A DNA stretch of 64,000 bases from JABSSA01 sp039984715 (GCA_039984715.1 JBDWUA010000014.1:248001-312000); one strand, 5' to 3'. Positions 43,880-52,383 are shown, counted from the stretch's first letter. A program made the numbers and translations. Notes: generated by a model from the sequence alone, not told the origin.

Positions 43880-43934
43880 CGGAACGCCATAATCCAACCC
43901 ATGCGCCCCCGAAAAAACCGGGGGCTTTTTTTTT
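43864..43934 (+). promoter_or_regulatory. ilv attenuator: antiterminator and terminator
   Basis: GCGCATGGG (43864-43872, inside the leader peptide's last codons) can pair with CCCATGCGC (43898-43906). The terminator is GCCCCCG (43905-43911) with CGGGGGC (43919-43925) followed by nine T (43926-43934). The two structures share bases 43905-43906 and are sterically exclusive. When ribosomes stall in the Leu/Val/Ile codons, the first arm stays free and the antiterminator forms. Confidence 0.85.
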
Positions 43935-43978
43935 GCGCCAAAGTTAAAGAACTGTACGTCGAAATCGGAGAAAACGAC

Positions 43979-45730
43979 ATGTCACGCCAAATGACCGGAG
44001 CTAAAATGGTTGTCCAATCCTTGATCGATCAAGGTGTCGACACTGTATTTGGATACCCCGGCGGAGCCGTCCTTCCGATTTACGACGAAGTTTTTCAGCA
44101 AAACGCCATTAAGCACATTCTGGTTCGCCACGAACAAGGTGCGGTTCATGCGGCTGAAGGGTATGCACGCTCGACCGGCAAACCCGGCGTTGTCCTTGTT
44201 ACATCCGGCCCCGGTGCCACAAACGCGGTAACGGGTCTGACCGACGCGTTGATGGATTCAATTCCATTGGTTGTTTTGACCGGACAGGTTCCGACATTCA
44301 TGATCGGCTCGGACGCGTTTCAAGAGGCCGACACCGTTGGCATCACGCGCCCCTGCACGAAACACAATTGGTTGGTGCGAGAAACGGACAAACTATCCGG
44401 TGTTATCCACGAAGCGTTTCATGTCGCTGTGTCCGGTCGCCCCGGCCCTGTTCTGGTCGACATTCCCAAGGACGTGCAATTCGCAACGGGGTCCTATTCC
44501 GCGCCAAAACCGTCAGCGTCCCATTATCAACCGCCCGTCAAAGGCGATATGGACGAGATCAAAGAGTTGGTCGCCGCAATTGAAAAGGCCAAACGCCCAA
44601 TCTTTTATACAGGCGGAGGTGTCATCAATTCCGGTCCAGCGGCCAGTCAGCTTTTGCGTGAATTGGTCGAAGGAACAGGATTTCCAATCACTTCGACCTT
44701 GATGGGTCTTGGTGCTTACCCCGCGTCTGGCGACAAATGGGTCGGAATGTTGGGGATGCATGGATTGTACGAAGCCAATATGGCGATGCATGATTGCGAT
44801 CTGATGATCAATGTCGGCGCACGGTTTGACGACCGGATTACAGGGCGTATCGACGCGTTTAGCCCTAATTCAAAGAAGGCACATATCGACATTGATCCGT
44901 CATCCATCAACAAGGTGATCCGCGCCGATATTCCGATCATCGGCGATATTGCCCATGTTCTGGAAGACGTCTTGAAGGTTTGGAAAGCAGGCGGGCGCCA
45001 AACTGATCGCGCGAACGTTGCCAAATGGTGGGACGAGATCAATGAATGGCGCAAAGTGGATTGCCTGAAGTTCAAGCAATCAGACAAAACGATAAAACCA
45101 CAATACGCGCTTCAGCGGTTGCAAGAATTGACCAAATCGCACGATCGCTACATCTGTACCGAAGTTGGCCAGCATCAGATGTGGGCCGCGCAATATCTGG
45201 GCTTTGAAGACCCAAACCGGTGGATGACATCGGGTGGGTTGGGCACGATGGGTTACGGGGTTCCCTCTTCCGTTGGTGTTCAGGTCGCGCATCCGGACTC
45301 CTTGGTCATTAACGTGGCTGGCGAAGCGTCTTGGTTGATGAACATGCAGGAAATGTGCACCGCGGTGCAATTTCGCCTGCCCGTCAAACAGTTCATTCTG
45401 AACAACGAACGCCTTGGTATGGTACGTCAATGGCAGGAATTGTTGCATGGTGAACGTTATTCGCACAGCTGGTCCGAAGCCCTGCCCGATTTCGTGAAAT
45501 TGGCCGAAGCTTTCGGTGCCAAAGGTATCATTTGCAGCGATCCGGCCGATCTGGACGATGCGATTATGGAAATGATCAATCACGATGGTCCTGTGATCTT
45601 TGACTGTCTGGTTGAAAAGCACGAAAACTGCTTCCCCATGATCCCGTCGGGTAAAGCACATAATGAAATGCTGTTGGGCGAGGCCGACACCCAAGGTGTC
45701 ATCGACGCCAAAGGAAGCGTTTTAGTATGA
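43979..45730 (+). CDS. ilvB: Acetolactate synthase, catalytic (large) subunit
   Basis: Condenses pyruvate with itself or 2-oxobutyrate, the first common step to valine, leucine and isoleucine. 583 residues of a ThDP enzyme: N-terminal domain with the catalytic Glu in VRHEQGAVHAAEGYAR, central FAD-type domain, and C-terminal ThDP domain (GGLGTMGYGVPSSVG, GEASWLMNMQEM, NNERLGMVRQWQ). ATG 43979 has a GGAG site. Regulated by the upstream attenuator. Its stop overlaps the start of a lipoprotein gene placed before the regulatory subunit. The symbol ilvI is equally used. Confidence 0.95.
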   Translation: MSRQMTGAKMVVQSLIDQGVDTVFGYPGGAVLPIYDEVFQQNAIKHILVRHEQGAVHAAEGYARSTGKPGVVLVTSGPGATNAVTGLTDALMDSIPLVVLTGQVPTFMIGSDAFQEADTVGITRPCTKHNWLVRETDKLSGVIHEAFHVAVSGRPGPVLVDIPKDVQFATGSYSAPKPSASHYQPPVKGDMDEIKELVAAIEKAKRPIFYTGGGVINSGPAASQLLRELVEGTGFPITSTLMGLGAYPASGDKWVGMLGMHGLYEANMAMHDCDLMINVGARFDDRITGRIDAFSPNSKKAHIDIDPSSINKVIRADIPIIGDIAHVLEDVLKVWKAGGRQTDRANVAKWWDEINEWRKVDCLKFKQSDKTIKPQYALQRLQELTKSHDRYICTEVGQHQMWAAQYLGFEDPNRWMTSGGLGTMGYGVPSSVGVQVAHPDSLVINVAGEASWLMNMQEMCTAVQFRLPVKQFILNNERLGMVRQWQELLHGERYSHSWSEALPDFVKLAEAFGAKGIICSDPADLDDAIMEMINHDGPVIFDCLVEKHENCFPMIPSGKAHNEMLLGEADTQGVIDAKGSVLV

Positions 45731-46251
45731 GATCGATGACGATTTCTGCGTTGGCGTTATGCGCTCTTGGATTGTCTGCATGTTTTGGGCCGTCACCCCA
45801 AAGCTTGCAGTTTGATCCAACCGCCCCGCCGACATTGGAATCTGCGCGAACGATTTTTTCAAATCGCACGTTCATCACGCACAGCCTTCATGGCACGCAA
45901 ATTGAATACCATAAGCCGAACGGTCGCAGTTTTCTTTGGTATCCAGGCAACCTAGGTGTTGTTCCCGCGAATTGGGAAGTCAGATCCTATCTTGGGTCCA
46001 GCCATGAAATTTGCTGGCAATATCCCACCAGTTCCAGAAATGGCATCACAGGTGTATCCAGCAAAGGACGCTGGCAATGCTCTGCGAGCATTTCGTTCTA
46101 CAGTAGCGTCGAAGAGGTTTTGGAAGGTGATCCATTCAATCTTGCCTCTGGTCGCGTGCCCTATCGTTTGCCGAGGGGAAGCTTTTCTGCCCAGCAACTA
46201 ACGCAGAAGGCAGGCAAATCCACGGATGCGTTAAAGTACGTTTTTCCATAA
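45727..46251 (+). CDS. Lipoprotein of unknown function inside the ilv operon
   Basis: 174 residues with a lipoprotein signal: MRSMTISALALCALGLSAC, lipobox LSAC near residue 19. The mature part is small, with IEYHKPNGRSFLWYPG and WEVRSYLGSSHEICWQYP, and four further Cys/Trp-rich spots; I do not recognise the family (DUF995 is a thought, not a firm match). It overlaps the ilvB stop (ATGA) and ends 13 bases before ilvN, so it is expressed with branched-chain synthesis. No link between an envelope lipoprotein and this pathway is known to me. Confidence 0.78.
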   Translation: MRSMTISALALCALGLSACFGPSPQSLQFDPTAPPTLESARTIFSNRTFITHSLHGTQIEYHKPNGRSFLWYPGNLGVVPANWEVRSYLGSSHEICWQYPTSSRNGITGVSSKGRWQCSASISFYSSVEEVLEGDPFNLASGRVPYRLPRGSFSAQQLTQKAGKSTDALKYVFP

Positions 46252-46264
46252 TTGAAGGTGCAAA

Positions 46265-46825
46265 ATGTCCGCTCTTAAAATCAAAAAAGGCTCAACGAGC
46301 CATTCCGCCTATAACCTGCGCCCGAACTTCAGCGATGAACAAGAACGTCATACGTTGGCAGTGATTGTTGAAAATGAACCCGGCGTGCTGGCCCGTGTCA
46401 TCGGTCTTTTTGCCGGTCGCGGTTATAACATCGACAGTTTGACCGTCGCCGAAGTCGACCACACAGGGAATTTGTCCCGTATCACGATTGTTACGACGGG
46501 CACTCCGCAGGTGATCAACCAGATCACAGCGCAATTGGGCCGCATCGTGAGCGTGCGCGAGGTTCATGACCTGACCGTAGAAGGCCCAAGCGTCGAACGA
46601 GAGCTGGCAATGCTGAAAGTGCTTGGCACCGGCGACAAGCGGGTTGAAGCACTGCGAACAGCCGAAATTTTCCGTGCCAACGTTGTCGATTCAACGCTCG
46701 AAAGTTTTACTTTCGAACTGACAGGTGCACCCGAAAAGATCGACGCGTTCGCAGATTTGATGCGCCCACTTGGCTTGACGGACATTGCACGCACCGGTGT
46801 CGCCGCCCTGCCCCGTGGTGATTGA
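46265..46825 (+). CDS. ilvN: Acetolactate synthase, regulatory (small) subunit
   Basis: 186 residues: an N-terminal ACT domain (about 27-100; HTLAVIVENEPGVLARVIGLF and RGYNIDSLTVAEVD) that binds valine for feedback inhibition, and a C-terminal ALS_ss_C domain (about 105-180). It pairs with ilvB two genes upstream. ATG 46265 follows GAAGGTG. The stop lies against the stop of the convergent XRE gene with no terminator between. Symbol ilvH is equally used. Confidence 0.94.
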   Translation: MSALKIKKGSTSHSAYNLRPNFSDEQERHTLAVIVENEPGVLARVIGLFAGRGYNIDSLTVAEVDHTGNLSRITIVTTGTPQVINQITAQLGRIVSVREVHDLTVEGPSVERELAMLKVLGTGDKRVEALRTAEIFRANVVDSTLESFTFELTGAPEKIDAFADLMRPLGLTDIARTGVAALPRGD

Positions 46826-47623
46826 TCAAGAAAAGCCTTTGTCCGTTTGTAACAACCGCCGGTGAAACGCGGGCAGCTCTTCTTCGTTCTTGTACCCAAC
46901 TGTGCGCGCAGCTTCCTTGGCTGAGCGCATATCAACACCCACATATTCATAAACCATACGCACAACACGATCGGTGTCGGACACTTCGCGCATCGAACGG
47001 GCAACAAATCCGACCCAATAATTGCTTTTGAACGAAGCAACCCGTGTCAGGTAGTTAAAGGACACGGTTGCCGCACCTTTTCTGGAAATAACTGCGGCCA
47101 CACCTTCCTCTTGCAAGATCAAGACACCCCGGAATTCGCGTGACTCACGTGATACCGGCAAACCTTGGGCTTGCATCGCCGCGCGCGCTTCTAGTCCACG
47201 CATGTACGTGGCACCGTCTTGGCGCCAAACTCGCACCAAACCAATAACAAACTGAGACGAGTCCATAAAGCTGCGTCGAGAAAACCGATAGAATCCGGAC
47301 GGGAAAGTCTGGTCGTGAATTTCAGTGATCGCACTGCCCAAAAAGTCTTTTAGAAACTCACCACTCAGAATGTCGGTCGGCGCCAGAATATTGTCCACTG
47401 GCTCCAACAAAATGCGCGCATCAACCTCAAAGAAATTGCATATGCGGGAAAGAACGTCCGGACGCGGAAAGCTCTCTCCGGACAAGTATCTATTAAATTG
47501 CGTCCTGTTAATACCGAGTTGCCGAGACAATTCGGAAATCGATGGATAGCTTTTTGACAGCTCTCGCAAATTCGCCCCAAACATACTGCGTAATTCCGCT
47601 GGGGACCGTTGCATTCGATCCAT
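46826..47623 (-). CDS. XRE-family transcriptional regulator with a large C-terminal domain
   Basis: 265 residues. The N-terminal helix-turn-helix (about 8-65; SISELSRQLGINRTQFNRYLSG, written here as SELSRQLGINRTQFNRY plus flanks) is followed by about 190 residues with no known domain, containing FPSGFYRFSRRSF and GVLILQEEGVAAVISRKGA, perhaps a ligand-binding fold. ATG 47623 has a GGGGAAAA site. A 28-base perfect-arm palindrome lies 86 bases upstream, a candidate autoregulatory operator. The effector is unknown. Confidence 0.83.
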   Translation of the reverse strand: MDRMQRSPAELRSMFGANLRELSKSYPSISELSRQLGINRTQFNRYLSGESFPRPDVLSRICNFFEVDARILLEPVDNILAPTDILSGEFLKDFLGSAITEIHDQTFPSGFYRFSRRSFMDSSQFVIGLVRVWRQDGATYMRGLEARAAMQAQGLPVSRESREFRGVLILQEEGVAAVISRKGAATVSFNYLTRVASFKSNYWVGFVARSMREVSDTDRVVRMVYEYVGVDMRSAKEAARTVGYKNEEELPAFHRRLLQTDKGFS

Positions 47624-47708
47624 ATTTTTCCCCGTTGTATTCCTCTCGGGTAGCCTCAAGAGTAGTTCCCAACCACTTCACATTCAACCCAAGATTGCCG
47701 TTAGATGC

Positions 47709-47736
47709 TAGTTAGCGTCAGCACTGACGCTAACTA
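47709..47736. promoter_or_regulatory. 28-base palindrome upstream of the XRE regulator
   Basis: TAGTTAGCGTCAG (47709-47721), two bases CA, then CTGACGCTAACTA (47724-47736): 13-base arms, perfect. It lies between the XRE gene (starts 47623, leftward) and the gene at 47851 (rightward). Its symmetry and position suit the operator of a dimeric regulator. No T run follows, so it is not a terminator. Confidence 0.68.
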
Positions 47737-47850
47737 CAACCGCACGATAATCAGGTTGCCACAAATTGCAAGCGGGCGTTGCTGAGTTGGACATGGGAAA
47801 TGCACTTGAAATAGAGTTTTCTAAAATGAGGGGAAAAAAGGTCGAAAATT

Positions 47851-48210
47851 ATGATTGGTGTCATACTTTGGCGCGATATAGACGACGGGAAAGCAGTAAT
47901 CTGGTGCGAAGATCAGGGTGATCTGGCGTACTTGGATCGAATAGAAGACATTTTGGATCCGGAAATTACGTTGTCAGTAGGCGACGTTGTCCGGTTTGAT
48001 ATGACAATAGAACGCAATATGCGTCTTGCGTTGAATGTCACGCGATTGCTGGACAATTGGGGCTCTACATTGGGTGACGCACTGCGAAAAGTGCCGAATG
48101 ATCCCGACACGTTGGATGCGTCTACAGGTCCACAAATCCTCACATTTATGGGTCGAGAGTCGGAACATCTGGTACAGAATGTATCGCCCGAGATGCGGCG
48201 CATCGGCTGA
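47851..48210 (+). CDS. 119-residue protein of unknown function
   Basis: A compact, acidic protein. The start MIGVILWRDIDDGKAVIWCED and the later GDVVRFDMTIERNMRLALNVTRL have a rhythm like cold-shock/OB folds (strand-rich, aromatic, GDVVRFD), but without the RNP motifs of true cold-shock proteins. ATG 47851 has an AGGGGAAAAAAGG site. It faces the 28-base palindrome and could be controlled by the XRE regulator. Function unknown. Confidence 0.75.
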   Translation: MIGVILWRDIDDGKAVIWCEDQGDLAYLDRIEDILDPEITLSVGDVVRFDMTIERNMRLALNVTRLLDNWGSTLGDALRKVPNDPDTLDASTGPQILTFMGRESEHLVQNVSPEMRRIG

Positions 48211-48311
48211 CGAATAAGAACATTCGAAAGCGTGTATAACGGGCAATTCCGGTCATCCTACGACACAAAAAGTCGAAAACAGACGGGTTCACCAACTTAA
48301 AATGGCATTAG

Positions 48312-48334
48312 CTCTTTCTATCGATAGGAAAGAG
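48312..48334 (+). promoter_or_regulatory. Hairpin covering the Rieske oxygenase ribosome site
   Basis: CTCTTTC (48312-48318) pairs with GAAAGAG (48328-48334), which is part of the AGGAAAGAG ribosome site four bases before ATG 48339. In the mRNA this stem would hide the site, so translation may be controlled by a regulator or by temperature. Confidence 0.5.
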
Positions 48335-48338
48335 ACAA

Positions 48339-49496
48339 ATGATCGATCAAACAAACCTTCATGCCGTGCGTCGTCCAATCGATCACGCCAATGGCCTTTC
48401 TAACGCTCATTACACCGATGACGGCATTTACCTCGAAGAACGGGATTCATTGGTATTTGAAAACTGGGCTGGGTTGGGCGTAGAGGCTGAAGTTCCAGAC
48501 ACAGGTGATACAAAACCGGTCACGTTTATGGGGCTTCCTTTGATGCTCTTGCGCGACAAAAGTGGTGTTGTTCGTGTGTTCCAAAACATTTGCCGGCATC
48601 GCGGAATGATCCTTGTGGACGCTCCTCGCAACATCGAAGGTGCCATTCGATGCCCCTATCACAGTTGGTGTTATTCCACCGAAGGCAAACTTGTCTCAAC
48701 GCCGCATGTCGGTGGGCCCGGACACAACACCAGTGAAGGGATCGATCGTTCGACGTTGGGATTAATCGAGGTGCGCAGCCACATATGGCTTGGCGTCGTT
48801 TGGATCAACGTATCGGGCACCGCCCCCGCATTTGAAGATGCCAATGCGGAATTGCTGGCCCGTTGGGCGGAATTTGACAAACCCGCATATCATGGCGGGG
48901 CTGACAGCAGCTTTGCCCTGACGGTGAACTGCAATTGGAAGCTGGCCGTTGAAAACTATTGCGAAAGCTATCATTTGCCTTGGGTTCATCCCGGATTGAA
49001 CAGCTATTCCAAACTCGAAGATCACTATAACATCCTAGAACCAGGGCATTTTTCCGGTCAGGGCACGTATGTGTATCGCCAACTGAAAGGCGACAATGAC
49101 ACCGTATTTCCCGACTTTGACGGTCTAGGCGACAAGTGGAACGAGGGTGCAGAATACATCGCCGCGTACCCTAACGTTCTGTTGGGCGTGCATCGTGATC
49201 ATACCTACGCGATAATTTTGACGCCCGAAGGTCCGGGCAAAACCACCGAACATGTTCATATATTCTATGCCGCTCCCAACACGGACGAAGACCTGCGCAA
49301 ACGCAATGCCGCGCAGTGGAAGGAAGTGTTTGAAGAGGATATATTTGTGGCTGAAGGCATGCAACGCGGACGCAATGCGCTTGGGTTTGATGGCGGGCGG
49401 TTTTCACCTGTCATGGATACCGCAACACATATGTTTCATGATTGGGTTGCTGGATGTCTGTTGACGACGCGAACACGAGGCGAAGCCGCTGAATGA
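48339..49496 (+). CDS. Rieske non-heme iron oxygenase, alpha subunit
   Basis: 385 residues. The Rieske cluster ligands are C85, H87, C105 and H108 (CRHRG and CPYHSW). The catalytic iron ligands are H212 and H217 in NYCESYHLPWVHPGL, after the bridging NWKLAVEN. This layout matches single-component or choline/betaine-type oxygenases as well as aromatic-ring hydroxylases; no reductase or ferredoxin gene is adjacent. The RBS lies in a hairpin. The next gene overlaps by ATGA. Substrate unknown; a quaternary amine is a guess from family resemblance. Confidence 0.85.
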   Translation: MIDQTNLHAVRRPIDHANGLSNAHYTDDGIYLEERDSLVFENWAGLGVEAEVPDTGDTKPVTFMGLPLMLLRDKSGVVRVFQNICRHRGMILVDAPRNIEGAIRCPYHSWCYSTEGKLVSTPHVGGPGHNTSEGIDRSTLGLIEVRSHIWLGVVWINVSGTAPAFEDANAELLARWAEFDKPAYHGGADSSFALTVNCNWKLAVENYCESYHLPWVHPGLNSYSKLEDHYNILEPGHFSGQGTYVYRQLKGDNDTVFPDFDGLGDKWNEGAEYIAAYPNVLLGVHRDHTYAIILTPEGPGKTTEHVHIFYAAPNTDEDLRKRNAAQWKEVFEEDIFVAEGMQRGRNALGFDGGRFSPVMDTATHMFHDWVAGCLLTTRTRGEAAE

Positions 49497-49717
49497 AAGA
49501 TCTGGACACACACCTTATTGCAGCACATGCCGATCAGGATGGCGCGCTTTTGACGGCCTTGTATACAAAAGCGGCCAATCAATCTGATGACGCAGACACA
49601 CAATGTTTCTTTCTGACCCAAGCGTATGTTTTCGCTTTGGAAGCAGGTCTACCTGAAGCTTCGCCCCTCAAAGCCCAATTGATATCCGCTGGACGCGACC
49701 TACCAACAGAGACCTAG
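49493..49717 (+). CDS. 74-residue partner of the Rieske oxygenase
   Basis: Starts inside the stop of the oxygenase gene (ATGA), so translation is coupled. The protein is one run of helices (KDLDTHLIAAHADQDG, CFFLTQAYVFALEAGLP) that resembles a TPR-like hairpin with an acidic N-terminus. No family recognised. It could be a small subunit or chaperone of the oxygenase. It shares a CTAG with the stop of the convergent amidase. Confidence 0.75.
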   Translation: MKDLDTHLIAAHADQDGALLTALYTKAANQSDDADTQCFFLTQAYVFALEAGLPEASPLKAQLISAGRDLPTET

Positions 49718-51129
49718 AACAAGACCGGACGTCGATTTGGCCAATCCGTTGCCTGATGCCAACGCTCTGCCAATGCCAACAGCGCGGCGTCGCCACCGCG
49801 CGCGCCCATCAACTGAAGCCCCATCGGAGTGTCATTTGGACCGCCAAAACCCGCAGGCACCGCGACGACAGGTAACCCGATCAAGCTGGCGGGCACGACA
49901 ACCTCCATCCAGCGATGATATGTATCCATGTCCACACCTGCAATTTGTGTTGGATAAGGTTGTCCAACATTGAACGGCCAGACCTGAGCGGTCGGCAGCA
50001 TCAAGACATCATATTTTTCAAACAGTTGCGCGCATTTCATAAACCAGTTTGAACGCAGAACACTTGCGTCATGAACGTGTTGCGCTGATAAACGCTGCCC
50101 TTGTTCGATTTCCCATAAAGCCGTTTCTTTCAAGTAAGTCCGCTGATCAGGATCCACAGCCAGCACGCCAAGCCCCGTCGAAATTGAAAAGTTGCGCAGC
50201 TTTACCCAACTGTCCCACAGCTGTTCTCTGGGGAATGGCGCATCCAAGATGTCGACGCGGCATCCCAGATCATCGAATGCTCGCAGGGCCGTCTCGCACG
50301 TTTCTAATATGCCCGCTTCAAACGGGATTGCCCCACCCCAATCCCGCAGCCAACCAATGCGAATTGGCATGTCGTTTCGGTCGATCTGATCAAGGCTTGG
50401 CGATTGCATTCGCCCATGTGGCTGCCGGTGATCCGGGCCTGACATCGTATCCAGCAATGCGGCCAGATCACGCGGGTTTCGCGCCATTGGACCATTTGTT
50501 GACAATTGATGAAGGAATGTATCACCCAGTGGTTCGGATGGCACCAATCCCCATGACGGGCGCATTCCATATACATTGTTCCATCCCGCAGGGTTGCGCA
50601 GACTGCCCATCATGTCCGAACCGTCCGCGACACTTAACATCCCCGTCGCCAAAGCAACTGCAGCCCCGCCCGAACTGCCACCGCAGCTCAGACCGGGCGC
50701 ATATGGATTTTCAGTTGCCCCATGGACGGGATTGAACGTGTGACTGCCCAGACCAAATTCCGGAGTATTCGTCTTGCCAATGACAATGGCACCGGCGTCA
50801 CGAAGGCGGGCCACCATGATGTCATCTGTCTCGGGCATCTGCCCCGCAAATAACGGCGACCCCTTTGAAGTTGGGAACCCTTTTGCGTTCGCCAAGTCCT
50901 TGATCGCAATCGGAATGCCGTGCAACCACCCCTTGCGATCACATTGATCTGCGGCTTGTGCGTCTGCCATCAGATCATCCCTGTCGCGCAGGCTCACTAT
51001 CGCGTTAACACGACCATTTGCGACGTCGACACGATCAAGGGTCGCCGCCATGAGTTCGGCAGCGCTTAGGCTTTTCTGCGCAAGAGCTTTCGATAAGTCC
51101 AGCGCAGAGGTTTTTGTTAAATCTGTCAT
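49714..51129 (-). CDS. Amidase-signature hydrolase
   Basis: 471 residues of the amidase signature family. The Ser-cisSer-Lys triad is visible: Lys in PIAIKDLANAKG (about 78), the first Ser in GSDMMGSLRNP (about 171-177), and the glycine/serine loop SCGGSSGGAAVA (about 148-159). ATG 51129 is preferred to the TTG at 51135. It is convergent with the Rieske partner gene and may act in the same catabolic route. Substrate unknown. Confidence 0.88.
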   Translation of the reverse strand: MTDLTKTSALDLSKALAQKSLSAAELMAATLDRVDVANGRVNAIVSLRDRDDLMADAQAADQCDRKGWLHGIPIAIKDLANAKGFPTSKGSPLFAGQMPETDDIMVARLRDAGAIVIGKTNTPEFGLGSHTFNPVHGATENPYAPGLSCGGSSGGAAVALATGMLSVADGSDMMGSLRNPAGWNNVYGMRPSWGLVPSEPLGDTFLHQLSTNGPMARNPRDLAALLDTMSGPDHRQPHGRMQSPSLDQIDRNDMPIRIGWLRDWGGAIPFEAGILETCETALRAFDDLGCRVDILDAPFPREQLWDSWVKLRNFSISTGLGVLAVDPDQRTYLKETALWEIEQGQRLSAQHVHDASVLRSNWFMKCAQLFEKYDVLMLPTAQVWPFNVGQPYPTQIAGVDMDTYHRWMEVVVPASLIGLPVVAVPAGFGGPNDTPMGLQLMGARGGDAALLALAERWHQATDWPNRRPVLF

Positions 51130-51271
51130 GCGCAACTTTGGTCAAAGCTCGCACGACAGATCAAGTTTAAATGAAGTCAAAATCAGCAGAATCCGGCGTT
51201 AAACCTGCATTATCAAGAAGGAACATACGCCCGATCATGAAGCAAAAACGCCCACTTCACGTTTGTGCGCC

Positions 51272-52063
51272 TCATTCACCCTTGTCTTGTGCGATTTGAT
51301 TTTCTGACAGGTCACCGAAAATAAAAGAGACACGATCCTCAACATCTCCGAAATATGGCGCAGGCATTTCGGCCACCCAAGACCTCATTACCATACGGTT
51401 ATCGGGTTTCTTACCGTCCGGAATTTTATTCCAAGTGTCATCATCCAAGAACTTTTCACCTGTGACACGTTGATAGAACACACCATGCCGATCTTGAGCA
51501 CTGTAAGTAGCTTCGAAATCAATTCCTTTCTGCAACAACATTTCAAGTTGCTCATCACGTCCCTTTTTATGCATCGACTTAGCTGAATTATGTGCGCGAC
51601 AGGCAGAACTTACGGCATTTTTTCTGGCGTCAATAGCGCGCCAAAGAATTGCGTTCGCAGCTTCAGTTTGCGAAGGTAACTGCCAGACTCGGCAGTCAAA
51701 GGCAGGCAGCTTTTCCCCACCGTAAGCGCTAAAAAACTTGACGCCTGCCATAGATGCAAGGACGCTGGCCATCTTCATTACCTTGCCATCAAAAAAGACC
51801 GAACCGCCCTCATTGGCTTGCCATACCAAGCTTATTTCGTCTGATTGAACATATCCAATACGCGCGTGCGTTTTGTCGACCAAAAATGCACATGTTGCAC
51901 GCATCGCATTAGAAATCTCATCGTCAAAAGGCTTCTGACAACCGCGCGTAAATGAACTAAAAGACCGGCCATCAATACGAGCACAAATCGGCAATTCAGG
52001 ATTTAGGCGAAGAGAAGTTGTAGTCTTCTCATAGGATTTCATTCGTGTTCCAAGCTCATCCAC
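51272..52063 (-). CDS. Thg1-like tRNA 3'-5' polymerase
   Basis: 263 residues of the tRNA(His) guanylyltransferase/Thg1-like family, which add nucleotides to RNA 5' ends in the reverse direction. The catalytic metal sites are present: D31 in ARIDGRSFSSF and D75-E76 in YVQSDEISLVW, plus FDCRVWQLP near residue 122. The start is GTG 52063 with an AGAGGA site, and the N-terminus MDELGTRMKSYE fits bacterial members. It lies 71 bases after a small unknown gene on the same strand. Bacterial members repair tRNA 5' ends; the native substrate here is unknown. Confidence 0.87.
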   Translation of the reverse strand: MDELGTRMKSYEKTTTSLRLNPELPICARIDGRSFSSFTRGCQKPFDDEISNAMRATCAFLVDKTHARIGYVQSDEISLVWQANEGGSVFFDGKVMKMASVLASMAGVKFFSAYGGEKLPAFDCRVWQLPSQTEAANAILWRAIDARKNAVSSACRAHNSAKSMHKKGRDEQLEMLLQKGIDFEATYSAQDRHGVFYQRVTGEKFLDDDTWNKIPDGKKPDNRMVMRSWVAEMPAPYFGDVEDRVSFIFGDLSENQIAQDKGE

Positions 52064-52134
52064 CGTTCAAGTCCTCTTTCGTTTTCGTGCCCATTTTCGC
52101 GTTCTCGATGTCCGCCTAGGCGTGCTCACACGGG

Positions 52135-52383
52135 TTAAAACCAGTTCCTAAGCCAGGCTTCAGTCATGGCCTTCCGGTCAGAGGCGCGTCCAAAAACGTG
52201 TTCATTCGGCACAAACTTTCTGCCTTTTCCGGGGGCAATGTACGACTGACCAGCTATTGTCCAATCTCTTGAATTGTTTTTTAAAGTCAATTTTTCGATC
52301 CTCAAGTTAAAATCGAAAGGATCACTGGTTAGGATTCTATCCCCGTTGAACTGCGAAAACCCAACAATCCGATCCTTGCCCAT
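52135..52383 (-). CDS. Small unknown gene upstream of the Thg1-like gene
   Basis: 82 residues, basic and polar (KDRIVGFSQFNGDR, KLTLKNNSRDW, APGKGRKFVPNEHVFG), no membrane segment, no family recognised. ATG 52383 lacks a clear ribosome site and a stop lies only eight codons upstream, so it may also be a gene fragment. Same strand and 71 bases ahead of the Thg1-like gene, so co-transcription is plausible. The flanking amidase and prfB are core genes, which makes this pair look like an insertion. Confidence 0.5.
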   Translation of the reverse strand: MGKDRIVGFSQFNGDRILTSDPFDFNLRIEKLTLKNNSRDWTIAGQSYIAPGKGRKFVPNEHVFGRASDRKAMTEAWLRNWF

